64,000 nt of DNA from Molossus alvarezi (taxonomy: Eukaryota > Chordata > Mammalia > Chiroptera > Molossidae), in contig CM073886.1 in the NCBI GenBank assembly GCA_037176705.1, forward strand, positions 125,890,001 through 125,954,000. The letters are read 5' to 3'. Position numbers and translations under genes: made by a program. Within the stretch, counting starts at the first letter, position 1. The number at the start of each line of letters is the position of its first letter. Below the pieces are notes generated by a model. That model worked only from the letters and a program-made list of their open reading frames with translations. It was not told where the DNA came from and did no database searches. Below, one piece after another: positions 63,770 to 64,000 of the stretch.

Positions 63770-64000
63770 AACACCTTCCATAAGAAATAAGGTAGAATGG
63801 AGATTATTCAAAATGCACTGTGTCAAACTGCAAAACGGAAAACACCGAATTCAAGATTTGTTTGAACACAGGCTTGAAAACAGGGAATGCAAAGTGGCAG
63901 TCAGACTCATTGACTAGGGGCTTTGAAACTCACAGTTGAGAGGATGAACTTGACACACGGGGCTTTGAGGGAGGGGCTCGAGATGTACAACAATAAAAAG
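62641..64000. other. Intergenic, unassigned
   Basis: AT-rich, with one (AAAT)n microsatellite listed separately. No gene, CpG island or named repeat is recognised up to the window edge. Confidence 0.45.
63735..63770. repeat. (TAAA)n microsatellite
   Basis: Nine units of taaa/aaat without interruption. No SINE body adjoins it on either side. Confidence 0.97.

Noticed and set aside
54990..64000. Next upstream gene (RIMOC1/C5orf51 or FBXO4 in human order)
   Set aside because: In human this gene lies about 33 kb upstream of OXCT1. Here only about 26 kb of upstream sequence is present, with no CpG island and no recognisable exon near the right edge.

Overview
The window is nuclear DNA from a placental mammal, almost certainly a bat of the vespertilionid group. 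About 35 tRNA-derived SINE copies of the bat Ves type are scattered through it on both strands. They are recognised by a 5' head reading GGTTTGGCTCAGCGGTTAGAG or TGGCTCAGTGGTTGAGC, a B-box-like GGTTCGATTCC, a CT-rich stretch and an A-rich tail. L1, L2, MIR and MER5A remnants are also typical of mammals. Nothing here is prokaryotic.

The only host gene I can support is the 5' half of OXCT1, the mitochondrial succinyl-CoA:3-ketoacid CoA transferase (SCOT) used to oxidise ketone bodies. It lies on the minus strand. Seven coding exons can be placed to the base by GT/AG sites, reading frame and close agreement with the mammalian protein: exon 1 at 37294-37371, exon 2 at 29896-30004, exon 3 at 28014-28104, exon 4 at 19352-19487, exon 5 at 16656-16805, exon 6 at 12531-12637 and exon 7 at 10342-10402. 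Together they are 732 nt, exactly 244 codons: the transit peptide and most of the N-terminal CoA-transferase domain. The remaining exons, including the one with the catalytic glutamate, must lie beyond the left edge. The promoter is a CpG island at about 36.4-37.6 kb around exon 1.

Layout: 1-10.3 kb is intron 7, with SINEs, a G20 run and a complete ORF1-only L1 derivative of the half-L1 (HAL1) kind at 6.4-8.5 kb. From 10.3 to 37.4 kb are exons 7 to 1 and their introns, with L2, MIR, MER5A, a Tigger-like MITE and a stack of five adjoining SINEs at 23.8-25.0 kb. From 37.6 to 64.0 kb is the upstream intergenic region with no gene that I can recognise. It holds a L1 insertion with a 5'-inversion structure (40.5-41.0 kb), two older L1 3' ends (43.3-43.8 and 46.3-47.0 kb), a nearly full-length but broken L1 on the minus strand (48.3-54.4 kb) with a young SINE nested in it, and an L2 copy apparently split by an LTR-like insert (59.8-61.1 kb).

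I did not find a new biological system. The observations most worth a second look are the HAL1-like element with intact target-site duplications, Ves SINEs antisense to the gene within 100 bp of three exons, the serial SINE stack, and several clean insertion events that could be dated.
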